This document shows, one piece after another, positions 47,147 through 58,200 of a stretch of DNA of 64,000 nt. This stretch comes from Craterostigma plantagineum (lineage: Eukaryota > Streptophyta > Magnoliopsida > Lamiales > Linderniaceae): positions 124,001 through 188,000 of the forward strand of contig JAPQWV010000658.1 of NCBI GenBank assembly GCA_027422505.1. The letters run 5' to 3'. Made by a program: the position numbers and the translations under genes. The notes beneath the pieces were generated by a model. It made no database searches. It saw only the letters and a list, made by a program, of their open reading frames with translations, and had not been told where the DNA came from. The stretch's first letter is position 1, and each line of letters begins with the position of its first letter.

Positions 47147-47561
47147 ATATATATATATATATACCAAATTGCGCGATTTTATCACTTTTCCCAAAATTGT
47201 ATACACGAATCAGCCTCGTGAAGTCATCAAGTTTCGCGGGTCAGCTTAAGAACTAGAGTTTCGTGAGTTCAGTTCCCGTGTCATTGAAACTCAAATTTCG
47301 CGAACACTCTTCAGTTTCGCGAACAACTTTGAATTCGCGGATCATTCAGTTCGCAAACCACAACTCAATTCGCGGTCCAAGCCAAATTCCAATTTGCAAC
47401 TCAAAGACTTCAAATTCTTTCGAAGACATACATCTTAGAAAATCATTTTCGCATACGGGATTTTTGGCACCACACTTTGAAATCTTCGAAACTAACAGCA
47501 CCACACATCTTCGAACTCCTCACTTATGAACTGAAAATTCTTCAAAAACACCTAGTGAAAA

Positions 47562-47831
47562 CACACCTCCCAGCATGCATGGTATCTCGAGTTGCTCCAC
47601 ATGCATGACTGGTAAGAGATGCGAGCAACCACACCTCCCAGCATGCATGGTATCTCGGGTTGCTCCACATGCATGACTGGTAAGAGATGCGAGCAACCAC
47701 ACTCCCAGCATGCATACTATCTCGGGTTGATCCACATGCATAACTGGTAAGAGATGCGAGCAACCACACCTCCCAGCATGCCTGGTATGTCAGGCTGCAG
47801 CACAGACACGACTGGTTAGGATGTGAGCAAC
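47562..47831. repeat. 68-bp minisatellite, four units
   Basis: Units start at 47562, 47630, 47698 and 47765. The first two differ at one base, the third lacks one C and has a few changes, and the fourth is clearly diverged. Each has cctcccagcatgcatggtat near its start and gagatgcgagcaac at its end, plus two gcatgc/atgcat words. Confidence 0.92.
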
Positions 47832-48414
47832 CCAACGTAGGTAAATTTTATATGCATCCTTTTGTAATTTCTGCATGCTTATCAAGTTGTAACTTCAATT
47901 TGCCTACCTTAAAACAATAGGGTACATTATAGTTATGCATGTTTAAGAAAAACGTTAAATTCCAAATTTTTACCTGCAAACACGAGCTGAAATGCAAAAA
48001 TACCTATAACAGGTATAATTTCATTATGCGTACAACTTATAGAAGTTTCAACCTTAACTTTTACGTATGCATATAATCTGAATTGATAAATGCCTATATC
48101 TTTTAAATGATACATTTTGAATATGCATGTTCTTGCAAGATTTTGAAATAGACAACGCTTATTCCGTGGCCAACTGATAAATACCATCCTTTTAATTGAG
48201 CTAAATTTGAGGGGGAGCAGCTCTTTATTTTTCGAAGAGAAGCAACTCCTATATTTGTGTTAAAGGGAGAGAGAATTAAATAGTTTTTGGGGGAGCAAAC
48301 TTAAATACGTGAACTTAGGGAAAGAGATTCGAAAGATAAATTTGATCCGTATTTGCATCTATTGAGGGGGAGTAGTTCAGTTCTAAGAAGCATGATTTGA
48401 GGGGGAGGAACAAA

Positions 48415-48445
<31 letters not shown>

Positions 48446-48614
48446 TATATACGTAGTATAATATATAGTATACTACTACATTATTAATACAATAATACAT
48501 ATATATATAAAATATCTGTATATATATATATACATATATATATGTAGTATAATATATAGTATACTACTACATTATTAATACGATTATACAAATATATATA
48601 TATATATATATACA
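48415..48614. repeat. AT microsatellite cluster with a duplicated hairpin
   Basis: (AT)n and (AC)n runs flank two copies of a 38-bp unit (48453-48490 and 48544-48581) whose arms GTAGTATA and TATACTAC are inverted, giving a potential cruciform. Confidence 0.88.
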
Positions 48615-49628
48615 TAAAAGGTAAAAAAGAAAGAAAATTTCCCCTCAAGCACGTCGAACTTCAAGACGGACTCCACAAAAACAAGCAACTCTCGAGAGCT
48701 CAAGAATTCCAAAAGGCGACGGTGGCTTCTAGTGCTAACTCGGCAAGGACCTCAACAGACCTGCTCCGAACTGCTGACCAAAATCAAGCAGCACGCATCA
48801 CTTTGTACCGGACGTATGGATTTCATGCTCCTATGGTTCAGTCAGACCAAACTGAACCTAACCCCGGAACACAGCCGAGTGTTACTAACGATCTCAAACT
48901 CATAAAGCTACCCATATGTGGAAAATCATGACAAGACCGAAGAGAGGAAGATACAAAATTCCCTTAGCTCACAAATTACTCGGACCAACCCCCATAGGTA
49001 CCGGTGCTAATTTTATTAGCTCACGGATAGCAGTCGCCTCATTTGGTCCAATGGCGCATGGACAACCAAGCCTTACCCACACATCGATCTCCCATAAACC
49101 CGATGTTTCATCAAATCACGGGAAGCCACGTATGCTATCACCGCTTCACTTGGAAGCGGGAGATATTGAATTTAGTGGTAGTTAGCCCCAGACCACTGAA
49201 CTTTCTTGAACACATCGAGTCTAGGTGTCTGCACTATCTATATGTTTTATATATTTTTAGGACACATACACCTTTTTCTCATCTGGACTTCGTGACCAGA
49301 TCTGAACTTCCGTAGACATGTCATTGCAAGACTTGCTTCGATGATCGGAAGGAAGTCCTGCCGTGGCACCATCAAAACAACTACGGAATTAGGCCATCGT
49401 CTAAGAGCTACGCTCCTAGATAGATGTTAATGGGATGCCTAAGTGGCCCCGGTTATCAAACCCTATCCTTAAAGGCCGCGTCTCAGAGTTTAACTCTGAA
49501 CTCGTGTCGACGGATTGCCTTAGTGGCTCCGTCTGGTTATTACCCGCACGACCTGTCGTGTGTGTCCTCCTTCGCCTCCTATACAAGCATGTCGATCTCG
49601 TTGACACGAATCGCCATGAGGGGGAGAA

Positions 49629-49808
49629 GGGGATATGTATAAACAAATAGGTCGGACCACCCAGGGGATACGTATAAACAAATAGGTCGGACCACCCACC
49701 AAATTTCTCCCAATCTTACCACTCTGAAGCCGGGCTCTCCTACACTCAAATAGGTCGGACCACCCACCAAACTTCCGCCGAGCGTACCACTCTGAAGCCG
49801 GGCTCTAT
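49629..49808. repeat. Three-unit aaataggtcggaccaccca repeat
   Basis: The word aaataggtcggaccaccca occurs at about 49645, 49679 and 49747. The last two copies are also followed by accactctgaagccgggctc, forming a ~68-bp repeat; the first pair shares atacgtataaac. Confidence 0.8.
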
Positions 49809-50216
49809 GCATTTAAATGGATAATCTCAAGGAGCCCAAACACATTGTCAGAAAACACACTCCACGCCAACCTTCTTTTGGAGCCAGATAGCTTCTTCTA
49901 GGCCGAACCAGACAATTTTCTTCGAAGATGACGAATCTGACAACGAGAAGTAGAGTAATCGTGACCACAAATCAACACCATTATCTTGTCCAAACAACGC
50001 GATCTTCTTGCCAAAGACGATGCCCCATATCTACCCATCGCATGATGATCTCCCCAGCTCGATCTTCAGAGGGAGGGGTATGAAAGCAAAATGGGAGCAA
50101 CACCACGACTAAAGATCAAGATAGATCAGAAAATGCTAAATCTCAAGCGTCATCAAAGAATCCAGCAAAGACCACAGAGTCCAAAGACTGAAGTTGCCAC
50201 CTCAAGTACATCCCAT

Positions 50217-50560
50217 CGACTTTAGAGAACTCCCCAATCCCAATGCAAGGTTGAGAAAATGTAGGGGGAGTTGTGCCACTATCAAACGTAGAGATCAGAC
50301 TCAAATGACAAGATACGGCCAACAATTTCAGCACGGACTTCTGAGATTAAAGCTGCTGATTCGTGTAGAGCTCTTCAGTTTAAAGAAAACTCCCAATCCC
50401 AGCACAAGGTTGAACAAATGTAAGGGGAGTTGCGACAAGTGAAGGGAAAGCTGGAACACCTAAAGAGAATATTCGACTCGTGTATGCCTTTCCAAATTTA
50501 AAGAGAAATCCACAACCCAGAACTTGATCAAATGCAGAGGAGTGGTGACTATCCAAGGGA
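50217..50560. repeat. Diverged ~130-180 bp repeat before the PPT
   Basis: Three related blocks near 50225, 50385 and 50500 share aactccccaatcccaaygcaaggttgar...aatgtagggggagttg. The third is degraded. Each carries its own purine-rich ggggagttg tract. Confidence 0.65.
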
Positions 50561-50802
50561 GAGTTCGAACACAAAAAGAGACGATCCAACAAGCAGCTTT
50601 CAACACTTAAGAGAAGGAAAGTTCAAGAGACAATGAGCTTGAAGATCTTTTAAAGAAGGGTCACATAACAAGACAAATGAGGATGTGATTGAAGGAAAAC
50701 ACGCATGCAAATGCTTTCGCATAAGTAACTCTGATACGTGTTCTATGAGGACTCAGGACGATTACAAGACGAAGATAACCAGCGCAGAATTGCAAATTGA
50801 AC

Positions 50803-50816
50803 ACAAAGGGGGAGAT
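50803..50816 (+). other. Polypurine tract of plus-strand copia
   Basis: ACAAAGGGGGAGAT lies immediately before the LTR start TGTTAGGAAT. It is the same PPT/LTR arrangement as 53424-53436 on the other strand. Confidence 0.9.
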
Positions 50817-51162
50817 TGTTAGGAATATTTTATTGTGTTCAAATAATTATTTTATCTTAGTCTTGTAATTTATTTAAGTGAACTGGGCTTTACTTTGTGA
50901 AGTCCAGTAAGCTTTTATTTGTAATGGGCTTACAAGGGCCCAAGTACAATATACCAACATGTGGTATAAGTACTGAAACCCTAACACATAGTTAAGGGTC
51001 TTGTGTGTGTGAGAAATACAAAAATTTAATTTTTGTGAGAGAAGCTCCAAACCCCTCTCAAGAACACGCACGCACTCCCCCACGATAAGTTAAATTCTTC
51101 CCATTATTTTTCGAGGTTAAAATGCTAGTAATGTGTTTTAGTTGGATATACTAGGACCAACA
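50817..51162 (+). repeat. Copia 3' LTR, 346 bp
   Basis: It starts TGTTAGGAATATTTTATTG and ends CTAGGACCAACA. The first ~30 bases match the minus-strand start of the LTR at 53061-53423, so it is the same family. A TATA-like GGTATAAGTA at about 50962 is followed by aaccctaacac. The element to its left lost its coding region. On its right it abuts minus-strand copia C sequence within ~25 bases. Confidence 0.82.
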
Positions 51163-51974
51163 AAGTATTTCCACTTAACGTTTTTCCGATTAAAGCCAAC
51201 TGCTTCCCCAGTGCCTTCATGCTTAGCTTGACGTCTGATTCTGAATCTTCTTCTGACTCAGATGAGGAGGGAGGCCTAACGATCTGCTCTTTCCGAGGCT
51301 TTATTCCACGCTTCTCTGAGACTAGAGCAACGGTGTTGTCAACCTGCTTGCCCTTCTGCTCTCTCTGTCTCGCAAACATCTTCCTCGTGTTGGGTGAGAT
51401 TATCAAAAATTGCATGAATATCCAACTCCTCCATATTTGTTTTATCTAAGCTGAGTGGATATCTTTTTCCAGTCCGAGGGCAGAGAGGATAGAAATCTGA
51501 TATTTGTTTCCATGTTCGTTTTCGAGATTTCTATCTTCCTCATCTCATTGAGAAGAGTGAGGTATCTTTGATATACATCATATAGGCTCTCCTCCGTCCT
51601 CTGCATCATCCTATGCAACTCATCCAACATTCCCTTAGCCGTTGGGAGGCTTTCTATCTGTCTATAGATGTCATTGGGGATGCCTTGCATGAGTGTGTTC
51701 ATGGCTATCTGATCAGCGTTCGCGCGGGCCTTTTCCTCGATAAAGTATTCCCTAGGCTCCTTAAGTCGCCTAGTAGCGGGAATTTGAGGAGTAGCCGTGT
51801 CATCACCGGCTATGGTGACCCAAAACTGTGCAGGTCCCTCTTCGAGTGATTGCAATAAATTTTTGGCTTGATCTTTCAGAGCTATGAAGTTTAGGAAGCG
51901 GCTTCTCCAGACTGTATATTCACCGCGTGCAAGATCGGCGGACAATTTTTATTTCCTAGTGAGTATGCATCCAT
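51163..51974 (-). pseudogene. Copia C gag (C-terminally truncated)
   Basis: The start at 51974 reads MDAYSLGN-like, then a frameshift near 51940. An open part (51442-51945) follows with EYTVWRSRFLNFI, FWVTIAGDDTATPQIPATRR, MNTLMQGIPNDIYRQI and ESLYDVYQRYLTLLNEMRK. About 33 codons present in A and B (VGIKAKKAN...) are missing after MMQRTE, an in-frame deletion. A frame change near 51440 leads to the Lys/Ser-rich part (51125-51415). The copy ends before the CCHC knuckle at about 51187, next to the plus-strand LTR. Confidence 0.85.
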
Positions 51975-53046
51975 CTCTTCTTTCCCCCTTTTTTTTGTTG
52001 ACGAAGGATCTTCGTTTGTTGTTTTGATGGATTTGAGTGATATTATGTGCTTCACAAGTAGCAAATTAGTTAGTAGCGTTTGATATTAAAGCAGCCGTGA
52101 ATTATTTTCGATTCTATCTTTAGATTTTTGATCGAAAATAATTTAGTCGTGACTAAAATTTATGTTACTGTTGTCGTGCGAGAAAGTGCGTCAGCGAGAA
52201 ATTTACGAGCGAGAAAAATTTGTTCAAAAGTTTTCGATCGAGAAAAATCTTTTAATCGTGAATTTATTTCGATTGCAAGAAACAGTACTTAAGGTAGGTT
52301 TCTTGCTTAGTCAGAATAACTCCGTTGACTGGAAAAGTTTTTCGATCGTAAGTAATTTTTCGCTTGGTCAAACTGTATTAGTTTTCACCGAAAAAAATTT
52401 CGACGGTATGTTTTGCGAGCGCAAAAGGTCAAAATATGTCTTCGTCAAAAAAGTTTTGCACTAAGTAACGCTCGAAAAAATTTTCTACTAAAATCGTTCT
52501 TAGTAAAGACGATTTTAGCGTTGACTTAGTGTTCTGATCGATAAAAATTCTTGCGCGGAGATTTGCGATCGAGTTTCTGCGATCGGAAACTTTAGCAAGA
52601 AAAATTGAAGTCCCGCAAATAAAATCAGAACCCTAATTAACCATGATTCAACCGAAAACGATGAATTAGACTATGAAATCGCAGGTTTCTGCTCGTAATC
52701 AGATGTTTGATTCGCACGAATAGACAATTAAACACATTATGAAGCAAAATATGTCAATTTTAATCAAAATCAAACTGTGTTCAAGTTTATTCTTCGCGTG
52801 AACAGTAACCATTCCAATCTGATCTATTCTGCTAAATTGATATTCCAACTGCTATGAATCTAATCGCCATCGATTTCTATTGCTAGAACAAACACGGAAA
52901 CATCAAAATCAAATCAGATACGCAAAGAATTAGGCAATTCAGATCGAAAAACTATTTCGCGCCAAAACTGTTCTTCGCGTGAACAGTTCGAGAATGTAAA
53001 ATTCGATCCGAATTCTAACAATTTCGATTCAAACCAGAACGAATCT
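51975..53046 (-). other. Copia C untranslated leader
   Basis: It is 1.07 kb, matching A's leader in length and motif content (gcgagaaa, cgatcgagaaa, cacattatgaagcaaaatatgt). Numerous start codons and stops; no conserved frame recognised. Confidence 0.75.
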
Positions 53047-53058
53047 GCTCTGATACCA
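53047..53058 (-). other. Primer-binding site, copia C
   Basis: The minus strand carries TGGTATCAGAGC, a perfect initiator tRNA-Met match, two bases from the LTR end. Confidence 0.93.
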
Positions 53059-53060
53059 AT

Positions 53061-53423
53061 TGTTAGGTCCCCTAATATCCAACCTAGATCAAATTACTAA
53101 GAATTGAATAGCAAATCTAAGAAATTTGAGAGCTTACGATTGAGATTTGCTTACAAAGAAAGCTTGGGAGAGAAGCAACGTTGAGAGCACTCAAGGGAGG
53201 CGAATATCTTCTCTCTAAGTTTTCAATTCTATTTTTCCATCTGTATTCCCTTGTACAACGCACTCCTAATTTTCTTAGGAGTTCACTTATATATACCACC
53301 TCGTGGTATATTTACACAAGTAGTCCTATACAATGACTAATTACAATTTAACCCAAGACTACTAATTTGCATAGCATGACTAAGACAACTCTATTAATTG
53401 AATACAATAAAATAGTTCCAACA
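53061..53423 (-). repeat. Copia LTR shared by C (5') and D (3'), 363 bp
   Basis: On the minus strand it runs from TGTTGGAACTATTTTATTG to GACCTAACA. It has a PPT on its upstream side (53424) and a PBS on its downstream side (53047), so one LTR closes D and opens C. A TATA box (TATATATAAG on the minus strand) lies near 53285-53296. Both ends are complete. Confidence 0.9.
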
Positions 53424-53436
53424 ATCTCCCCCTTTG
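53424..53436 (-). other. Polypurine tract of copia D
   Basis: The minus strand reads ATACAAAGGGGGAGAT directly before the LTR's TG. This shows D's own 3' terminus is intact at this LTR. Confidence 0.9.
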
Positions 53437-56400
53437 TATGCAATTTTCAACATTGCACGGGTTGTCTTCGTCTTGCAATGGAAAGAGTCCACGAGTCCTC
53501 GAAATCTCCATGTTAGAAAATCTTCAAGCTCACCCGGTCTTCTAGGCACTGGCTTTTTCTTTGAATCTTTCTTTGAAGTTCTTCTCCTAAATGCCGTAAC
53601 ATGTACGAAGTATTCTTGCCGGATTTAGAAAGTCCGCGTTCCATTTCTCCCGTTGAAAGCACACGAAACTCGAAACTCCCCCTATTTGGTTCAACCTTGT
53701 GTTGAGATCGGGGAGTCCGATGTGAGGTTTGGAAAGGTGGACACAGTTGGCAACTTCGATCATTGATGCTGGGTACACGGTTGGCAACTTCGGTCCTTGA
53801 TGCAGTGGACACAGTTGGCAGCTTCAGTCCTTGATGATGCTTGAGTCACGTGTCATTTAGTCCTCAGACGAGGAGAGGGCTCGGGGTTTAGCCATCTTCT
53901 CCGTTTCGCCAGATTCGTCCTCTCCGAATGAAAGTTGCCTGGTTCGGCCTCGAAGAAGTGCCTCTAGTTCCAGAAGTAGGTAGGGCGTCTCTTTCTTTCA
54001 TTGTTTAAGTTGTAGCGAGCCTCCTTTGAATGTGGCGTTGGGAGAGAGCCCGGTTTCAAAGTGATACGCGCGACGGAATTTGGTGGATTGACCGACTTGT
54101 TTTTCATTTGCTAAATCTTCAATGGTATGCTTCTGAGAAGTGGTTGGAAGATCTTCTTGAAATGCATCCACTTCATGTACCTGAAAATCATTAAAAGGCT
54201 CTCTCGAGGATTTAGTCGTTTATGCTTTTTCATACTAAATGAGAGTAGTGAGTCAAGAGTAACATTTAAAGTTAAATGTAGACATGAATTACAAAAATAA
54301 AAAATTACTCCCCGTAAAAGTATATTACTCCTCCTCAGATAATGCTCAGCAGAAATTTACTAAAGGAGTAATTTTAAAATAATAGAATAATTTTTCATTC
54401 TCGCGCCTTAATTCATGTTTTCACACCTAAGAATCTTGACTCCCCCTCAAAAAGTGCGCATCTAGTGTTTAACAATTTCGAAAAGATATACGTATTCACC
54501 AAGATATGCATATGAAAATGTAACACATATGATAGAACGAGTAGAGATGCATATAATAATTTCAGCATGTATGCATGAACTCCTAAGCATGCATATGAAA
54601 ATTTGCGTAACCATTTAAGCAAGAAATATTTCGCTTTTAAACAAGTCTGTGCCAATGCATATGCAATTGCATTTGAAAATGTGCGAAATTTTTCATGCAT
54701 AAGAAAAAATGCGAGTAAAATAATGCAAAACATAAGAGAAATATGCATGAAAAATATGCAAAGAAAGAAAAAAAATTTGAAACAATATACTATACGATTT
54801 TTTTAAGTCTTTTTTTATTTTTTTATTTTTGTTTTATTTGGGGTCATATTACGTCACTTTGATCATTTTCACGCAAATATTTCACATTACACAAAGAATA
54901 ATAATTCTCCGTCAAGTCATGTCCTTCCTAAGTTCATAGAGTGATCCACTTCGACAACTCTCACGAGGTTCGCTCTAGCGTTCAATTATTTTTATCATGC
55001 GATTTATATACTAGATATATCACTCATGTCAACACAAGAAAAATTATATCAATTAACCGCTATCAAGGCACTTTTAATCATTTCACTGAGCAAGAGACCG
55101 TGGATTCAGAATCAAAGGGACTTAGGGATTTAGTATTTTGGTTTTCACTTAGAAGGGAAAGAAAATATTTAGGAATCCTGGACTAAAGATCTTCTTCTTT
55201 TTCGTCGTCGTCCTCTTCACCGGTATTTTCTTTTCCATCCTTAAACTTTTTCATATTATTCTACACTTGCTCAAACTGAAGCTCCGCTTCTCTACGAGGC
55301 TGAGAGATTATCTAAGTGAAGTTCTTCTTGTTGGTTCTCGGGTCGATACCGTGCTCCTCTTCTTTTAATCCCTAGAGAGGTTCCAAAGATTATCGATTTG
55401 GAGAAGTTCACAGTTATGGAATTCGAACCCAAGGCCGTGCTCCTCCTCTCGTTGTCTCGATATAAGACCAGATTATCGTTGGAGAAGTTCACTTCGTGGT
55501 GCTCCTCTTCCAGCCGTTCTGACGAGTACACTAGATTATCGAAGGAGAAGTTCACAGCAAGATCCATGCCCTCCTCTTATGATTTCTATAAGATTTCAAT
55601 AATTAGGAAGGTAGGTTCTTTTGGACTATTTATTGTGCGTTGAGCATTCCTCGTGTGCGTTTTCCACCTCTTTTTTCATCAGTTTCTTCTTTTTCTTTCG
55701 TCACCTTTTTCTCCCCCTCCTTTTCTCGTTTACGCAACCCTCCGAAATTTATGAATTACGGTTGAAGGCTTGATTGGGATACAAATGAAGAAAAGGATAT
55801 CGGAGAATGCTCAAAAGGGATGACTAGAGGAATAATTTCAAGGATGATATTTTGATTTTGGCCAAGTGAGGATCCTACGTGCCTAATCATTTTCCTTACA
55901 ATCTAACGCAAGGCGACTATGAGATCAAGAAATACAAGTTAAGACAACATTTGAAGTGACTCGCTCAAGGATAAATTCCCGAAAAATAATAAGGTTCAAA
56001 ATTTCATGTATATGATGTGGGTTTGTGTCTAGTGGAACAAACCTTTAGACAACAAAATGCGACTAGACAGACAATATTGAGCAAATAACCACATATATCG
56101 AGGAAAGATTTTTGTGAACAAATCAAAGTAGATCGAGTAATCGTCACTCCCCATCTTTTCGTTGTTTTTGTTTAATTTGTTTTTCAAAACAATGAAAAAA
56201 ACTTTGTGTTCGTTTTTTGTTTGTTCTTTTTATTGTTGAATTGCGATTTTTTATTATTAAAGAGAAAAAAACACGAACATGATATAAAAACAAAGAAAAG
56301 GAAAAACATTTTCTGTAAAAGTGCATGAAATTTTTTTTATGTATATATATATATATTACATATGTATTAATATATATATATATATATTAATAGAACTAAA

Positions 56401-56589
56401 TGCGGAAAAATGCATGATAGATTTTTTTTGTTAAAGTTTGGCATTTAACATTTCAGCTCAGATGCAAATGTACCAAATTGTAATCCCTAGAAAATTAATA
56501 GTGACTCATCCTAAATTTTAGCACTTTTAGGAAAAAATGAGTAAGGAATTGTCACCGAGTTTGTCGCTTAGGTAGGAATTTGTTGTAGT
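53437..56589 (-). other. Copia D 3' spacer
   Basis: It is mostly non-coding. PPT-like tracts lie at 53675, 54305 and 54440 (minus strand GGGGGAGTTT, ACGGGGAGTAAT and TTTGAGGGGGAGTC). A block of gcatatgaaaatt-like words occupies 54480-54760. A small repeat ORF is at 55292-55567. A segment near 56015-56070 matches copy E's spacer. Poly-A/T and AT microsatellite runs lie at 56330-56395. The pol domains that should precede it are deleted at about 56400-56590. Confidence 0.65.
55292..55567 (-). CDS. Small repeat ORF, copia D 3' spacer (VNFSxDNLV repeats)
   Basis: An uninterrupted 91-codon minus-strand frame starting MDLAVNFSFDNLVYSSERLE. The motif VNFSxDNLV appears at residues ~5-13 and ~26-34 and in weaker form (ITVNFSKSIIF, LHLDNLSAS) further on, spaced about 25-30 residues. 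The stop after DNLSAS is specific to this copy, while copy E continues into a basic tail. The protein is hydrophilic and charged, with no signal peptide, membrane segment or known domain that I recognise. It sits between pol and the 3' LTR like an accessory ORF. Because the motif coincides with a DNA repeat (gagaagttcac/gattatcg), coding is plausible but unproven. Confidence 0.35.
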   Translation of the reverse strand: MDLAVNFSFDNLVYSSERLEEEHHEVNFSNDNLVLYRDNERRSTALGSNSITVNFSKSIIFGTSLGIKRRGARYRPENQQEELHLDNLSAS

Positions 56590-58200
56590 TGCTCTGCCGC
56601 TCGCCCTTGATCATGTATGTGGAGCAACTATCATCGAAGTACCACACATGAGGGAATTCTGCAAAACTATCGGGACTTTGGTACCCATTGTCGTATGGGT
56701 CCTCCCTTATTAGCAGAAATTGAGTTAGTCGTAAATCGTGTAAAATTAGATTGTGCGCCTAAGTTGGCTGAAGATGTAGTCTTAGGAGTCCATATTTGAC
56801 TAGGACTTTCTGACTTGATATCCGACTTAGGAATCCATTTTTGCTTGATTTTAAACGGATAAGTAATCCTAGCATGTGTATATGTGCTCCTAGAATGTGT
56901 ACTTGTAAAGGTCTCCTCAGTACCCAGTCATAATAAATGCTTTTCGGAACGAATATTGACTGGATATTCATGTAAGAATACGAGCAAATAGAGTGATAAA
57001 CATGTAAAGTAGAATTGTCGTAATTCCTACGTGGAGAATGCACATTTTTCACATGAGAATTAGAATTTCAAAAATTATGTTCAAGTCTAGGCTTTTTAAG
57101 TGAAAAGTTAGTAGAATCATTTGAAACACACGATGAAGTTTGTGCGCTAGAATCTGAATTATTTTCGTGAAAAATTTTCTTGGTGGAGACAGAGCCACTT
57201 TCAAAGTTTGTACTTCTAAAATTCATAGGCTTTAACGAACATGTAGAAGTAACGGCTATAGAAATTGGAGTATTTGATCTACTAGCGCTCAAAGCCTCTT
57301 TATCTTTCTTAACCTGCTTAAAGATTACTTTTCTTGTGAGGAAGCTTTGAAATTAGATATTTCCAATAAAAACGCATTCTTTTCCGCTTCAAAATTCTTT
57401 CTTTCCCTTTCTAATGTTGAATTTAAATCCTCAATTTTCTTAAGAATAGGAGGTATATCGACGGAAAAGAATTTTCATAATGACGAGATTGTGCTTCCTT
57501 GGTCTTAGAAATCGCAAGAAGATTTACTAATTGATTAATCTTAGAATAGAGCTTCCCACATTCTTCTCTTAAGAAAGCATAGTTATTTTGAGCAGTGCTC
57601 TTCTCGGCTTGACAAGTGTCTAGACTCTTAGTTAACTCACTTATCTTAGAATTAGATTTTTCTATTTGAGCTTCGAGACTGGTGACCTTTTTGTTCACAC
57701 CTTCTATTCTACATTTAAGAAGACTTTTCTCGTCTAGATTTCTAAGTAGACATTTATGGTTGTTGTCTAGCCTGTCCTCTAATTCCTTGACTACCGAGCT
57801 ATGCTTCTCTAACGAAATATGCTTAGCCTTGCTAAGAGTTGAGCTCTTAGTTAAGTTCATCTATTTTCGCACTAGAGCTCATAAGGTTAGATTCGGAAGT
57901 TTCTAGCTTAGATTCAAGACTAGAGATCATATCGAGAGCACTAGCTAGTCTTAATTCTAACTCTAGTTTGACTTTGCATTCTTCTATGGAATTTCTACCT
58001 CTACATGCATCCTGATTTTCCTCTACTTGGACTACATCAGCATTTTTGCTAAGTTCCTTAACCTTAATTTCTAAGGTTTCTATCTTAGCCTCGAGTGTTC
58101 TAACATTTTCAAGTTCATTCTTATTTTTTTCATAATGTCTCACTGCCGAATTAAAATTGATTGTTACATGGTCTTGTAATATTTTTATATTTGGATCCAT
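56590..58200 (-). pseudogene. Copia D Gag coiled-coil extension and protease stub
   Basis: From 58200 the minus strand reads a long charged coil (ETLEIKVKELSKNADV, SALDMISSLESKLETSESNL). After a frameshift at 57860 the coil continues (57423-57860, including SSVVKELEDRLDNNHKCLLR and ITSLEAQIEK-type heptads). A Ser-rich part (57068-57292) and a GPIRQWVPKSR end follow, with TAG at 56667-56669. Then comes TTTTGCAG| and a degenerate HVWY...CST protease start that fades at ~56590. It corresponds to the B candidate-intron segment plus acceptor. N-terminal Gag, CCHC knuckle and donor are missing, and integrase to RNase H are deleted downstream. Confidence 0.78.

Larger units (their letters stand above)
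45541..50802 (+). other. Long 3' spacer of a plus-strand copia element
   Basis: No copia protein domain is readable here, but it ends in a PPT and LTR. It carries repeated TTGAGGGGGAG-type tracts (45714, 48207, 48285, 48361, 48396). One stretch (46440-46830) is made of degenerate aatcgcccgattc units and another (47180-47400) of ttcgcgaac words. It also holds a MITE, a 68-bp minisatellite, AT repeats and two further repeat blocks annotated separately. Open frames at 48722-48931 and 48916-49185 have no recognisable homology. The upstream gag-pol has been lost. Confidence 0.6.

Noticed and set aside
47562..47831. Possible CRISPR-like regular repeat
   Set aside because: The repeats are contiguous without unique spacers and the context is plant retrotransposon DNA, so it is a minisatellite.
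47520..47835. Cys/His-rich minus-strand frames with repeated HACGATRDTMHAG-like units
   Set aside because: They come from the 68-bp minisatellite; 68 is not a multiple of three, so the repeats fall in different frames, and the zinc-finger look is accidental.
48722..49185. Two overlapping plus-strand open frames (69 and 89 codons) in the copia 3' spacer
   Set aside because: No recognisable domain, different frames, ordinary composition and no second copy in the window to support selection. Not called as genes.
53426..54200. Host gene between copia LTR and spacer (ORFs at 53434-53812)
   Set aside because: Frames are short and the segment lies between a copia PPT and spacer motifs shared with copy E, so it reads as element 3' sequence.
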